Shown here one piece after another: positions 61,664-64,000 of a DNA stretch of 64,000 nt (position 1 is its first letter; the number at the start of each line of letters is the position of its first letter). Source of the DNA: Chryseobacterium sp. OV279 (GTDB taxonomy: Bacteria; Bacteroidota; Bacteroidia; Flavobacteriales; Weeksellaceae); the NCBI RefSeq assembly GCF_900128945.1, contig NZ_FQUD01000001.1:1268431-1332430 (forward strand). The letters are read 5' to 3'. A program made the position numbers and the translations under genes. The notes below the pieces were generated by a model. It was not told where the DNA came from and searched no databases. It saw nothing but the letters and a program-made list of their open reading frames with translations.

Positions 61664-64000
61664 ATGTTAAATAATGTTTCAAAATTTACTTTTAAATTCC
61701 AATTTTTCAGTTTTCTTTTCTTCTTTCTTACCCTTTCTACGTTCAAATCACAGGACAGAAGTGTGACCATTACTTTTGAGGTTAAAGACCATACTTTTGG
61801 ATCTGTCCAGGGTTCGGAAATCCAAATACAGTCGGATGAAAACCAATATAAAATTTTCACTAATGATAAAGGGATAGCCGTACTTCAAGCAGTTCCGGGC
61901 AGTTATAAAGTGGAAATCCGAAAGAATAACAATCTTGGATATTCCAATACAATAACAGTTACTAAAGCGGAAACTTTTACCGCTTATCTCACCGAAAAGA
62001 TCAACAGTATCGAAGAAGTGGTGATTACTGCCAAAGAAGGGAAGGGCCTGACTTCATCGTCTATAATCAGTCAGCGGGCGATGCAGCACCTTCAGCCTTC
62101 GAGTTTTACCGACCTTTTGGAACTGCTTCCCGGTGGAAGATCCGGTGATCCGGTTTTGAACCAGGTCAATAAAATCCATCTCCGGGAAACGGGAAATCCG
62201 GGAAGTGATTATAATACTTCATCTATGGGAACGACGTTTCTGGTGGATGGTGCTCCATTGAATTCAGGGGCAAACCTTCAATATACCTACGATTTTTTAG
62301 ATAAAAGCAATACCGGTCTGAAAAGAAGGCTGAATATCACAAGCGGTGTGGATATGCGGAGTATTTCTACCGATCAGATCGAAAGTGTGGAAATACTGCG
62401 GGGAATTCCTTCTGTGGTCTATGGAAACCTGACCTCAGGAATTGTAAAGATCACCAATAAATCAGGATACTCCAAGTGGAAAGCACGATTTAAAGCAGAT
62501 GGTTACAGCAAACTTTTCGCACTAAGCAAAGGTTTTGAAAACAAAGAAGGTGACCTGAAAATTAATACCGGTCTGGATTATCTGGATGCGAAATCTGACC
62601 CAAGAGACAGACTTGAAAACTACAAAAGAATCACTGCGAATCTGGCGGTTTCCAAAGACAAAAAATATGACAAAGGAACTTTCAGGTGGCAGTCTCATCT
62701 GAGCTACAATGGTTCTCTCGACGGTTCAAAGTCTGATCCTGATGTAGATTTGTCTGAACTGAATTCTTATGAAGTGAATAATCATATGTTCAGTTTGTCT
62801 AATTTGATCAGTTACACGAAAACGGAACCTTCATTTTACCGGTCCACAGAAGTTCAGGCGACGGTGAATCAAAGATTTGATAAAATAAAACAGACCAAAT
62901 TTATCCAGCTTGAAAATGCAATGGCTTTTCCCTTATCCAGAACGGAAGGGGAGTATGATGGCTATTATCCGCAGGCTCAATACATTTCGGATTATCAGGT
63001 AGACGGGAAACCTCTTGATGTATTTGTTAAGATGGTAAACAATTTCCAGCTTGACTATAAGTGGCTTAAAAATGAATTCAATACAGGTTTCGACTGGCAG
63101 CTAAGTAAAAACTGGGGTGGAGGACAGCAGTTCGACATATACAGACCTATTGACCCAAAATCTACGTTCAGACCGCGTGCTTACCGCGATGTTCCGGCTT
63201 ACAGTACGGCAGCCTTATTTCTGGAATCCATCAGTACGGTGGATCTGGGTACAAATAAGCTGACGGTGGCATTGGGAATAAGAGGAAACTCGATGCAGAA
63301 TCTTCCTTCCAATTTTACAATGAACGGAAAAGTATATGCCGATCCGAGAGCCAATCTTCAGTGGGAATTTCCTTCATTTCAAATGGCCAATAAAAAAGCG
63401 CAGATCGCTCTAACGCTGGGTTATGGAAAACAAAGTCTCTTTCCGGATCTGAACCTTTTGTACCCGGAACTGGTTTACAAAGATGTTCAGCAGCTGAATT
63501 ATTTCCACAACAACGCGAATTATAGAAGGGTGAATTATAAAACCATGATCTATAATCCCCAGAACCCTGAAATAGAACCTGCCGTGAACGAAAAGTTTGA
63601 AGCAAGGATGGATTTCAGTCTGGGACTACACCAGTTATCGGTGACGGTTTTTAAAGAAAATATGGACAATGCTTTCCGTTCTATGAATCAGTATGCGGGA
63701 TATCAGTATAAAAAATATGACACATCAGGTCTTAATCATGATGGAATGACTGCGCCACCGGATGTGAATACGCTTCCTTATAAGACGGTCAATGAAAACT
63801 TTCTCTACACAACCCATCGAAATGGAAGCAGAATAGATAAAGAAGGAATAGAGTTTCAATATTCCTCCAACCGTATTCCGGTGATCAATACCCGTTTTAC
63901 GCTGAATGGGGCATGGTTCCGCACAAAATACGGAAACAGTATGCCGGTATACAGAACCAGAGATTTAACCATCAACGGAAGACCTTATCCTTACCTCGGA
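61664..64000 (+). CDS. TonB-dependent outer-membrane receptor, 3' end outside window
   Basis: 779 codons are seen from ATG 61664 with the frame still open at the last base. A signal peptide (FFSFLFFFLTLSTFKSQ) is followed by a short N-terminal beta domain (VTITFEVKDHTFGSVQGSEI, AVPGSYKVEI), a plug (IEEVVITAKEG, FTDLLELLPGGRSGDP, TTFLVDGAPL, VEILRGIPSVVYGNLTSG) and the start of the barrel. It should take up a bulky ligand using TonB; VEILRGxPSxxYGNxTSG is the conserved plug signature. No partner gene is visible in the window. Ligand unknown. Confidence 0.9.
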   Translation, partial: MLNNVSKFTFKFQFFSFLFFFLTLSTFKSQDRSVTITFEVKDHTFGSVQGSEIQIQSDENQYKIFTNDKGIAVLQAVPGSYKVEIRKNNNLGYSNTITVTKAETFTAYLTEKINSIEEVVITAKEGKGLTSSSIISQRAMQHLQPSSFTDLLELLPGGRSGDPVLNQVNKIHLRETGNPGSDYNTSSMGTTFLVDGAPLNSGANLQYTYDFLDKSNTGLKRRLNITSGVDMRSISTDQIESVEILRGIPSVVYGNLTSGIVKITNKSGYSKWKARFKADGYSKLFALSKGFENKEGDLKINTGLDYLDAKSDPRDRLENYKRITANLAVSKDKKYDKGTFRWQSHLSYNGSLDGSKSDPDVDLSELNSYEVNNHMFSLSNLISYTKTEPSFYRSTEVQATVNQRFDKIKQTKFIQLENAMAFPLSRTEGEYDGYYPQAQYISDYQVDGKPLDVFVKMVNNFQLDYKWLKNEFNTGFDWQLSKNWGGGQQFDIYRPIDPKSTFRPRAYRDVPAYSTAALFLESISTVDLGTNKLTVALGIRGNSMQNLPSNFTMNGKVYADPRANLQWEFPSFQMANKKAQIALTLGYGKQSLFPDLNLLYPELVYKDVQQLNYFHNNANYRRVNYKTMIYNPQNPEIEPAVNEKFEARMDFSLGLHQLSVTVFKENMDNAFRSMNQYAGYQYKKYDTSGLNHDGMTAPPDVNTLPYKTVNENFLYTTHRNGSRIDKEGIEFQYSSNRIPVINTRFTLNGAWFRTKYGNSMPVYRTRDLTINGRPYPYLG

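Noticed and set aside
61311..61860. Two minus-strand ORFs (61311-61556 and 61594-61860)
   Set aside because: The first lies in repeat-rich spacer and the second is antisense to the start of the TonB receptor gene.

Overview
The window looks like chromosome of a flavobacterium, most likely Chryseobacterium or a close relative in Weeksellaceae. Several promoters match the Bacteroidetes pattern TTTG / ~19-21 nt / TAnnTTTG, start codons generally lack Shine-Dalgarno sequences, and the gene families (PER/CGA-like class A beta-lactamase, outer-membrane-barrel TonB receptors, LytTR two-component pair) fit. This assignment is inference from content; no rRNA or tRNA gene was seen.

Region by region. 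(1) 1-11.1 kb is rich in penicillin-recognising serine enzymes: the end of a class C-like hydrolase, a class A beta-lactamase, two more beta-lactamase-family hydrolases, a membrane AraC-type regulator and several small secreted or DUF proteins. (2) 11.3-25.5 kb holds a Tat-exported GH106-like glycosidase, a minus-strand pair of FAD amine/amino-acid oxidases, an odd 138-residue protein, a periplasmic-type glutaminase, a 7TM histidine kinase/LytTR pair divergent from a TonB receptor, and a small unknown gene. (3) 25.8-43.9 kb is one large operon with a perfect Bacteroidetes promoter and a structured leader. It encodes a PUFA-synthase-like iterative PKS (ER-like/NMO, KS, AT, ACP, ACP, KR; then KS, AT, DH, PPTase), a free ACP, an alpha/beta hydrolase, a two-headed GT1 glycosyltransferase, two condensation/PapA-type acyltransferases and a membrane protein. 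It is self-contained for building, glycosylating and acylating a reduced polyketide lipid, and is the best candidate for an undescribed system. (4) 44.0-55.0 kb is a visibly AT-rich accessory island: a frameshifted serine recombinase, several HEPN-type genes, a YozE-like gene broken at an AAAC tetranucleotide repeat, unknown genes and a SMEK-domain gene, with a recurring 16-mer and a degenerate pyrimidine-rich array at its right edge. (5) 55.2-64.0 kb returns to core-like sequence: a zinc-ribbon membrane protein, two tandem class I terpene synthases, a lipoprotein, a PlsC-like acyltransferase and the first 779 codons of a TonB-dependent receptor that runs off the window.

Intergenic DNA carries a dispersed, imperfect repeat family built on CTCGCAGATT/AATCTGCG and AACCACAAAAG motifs (near 14.2, 14.4, 17.9, 24.8 and 61.0-61.4 kb), and several clean rho-independent terminators.
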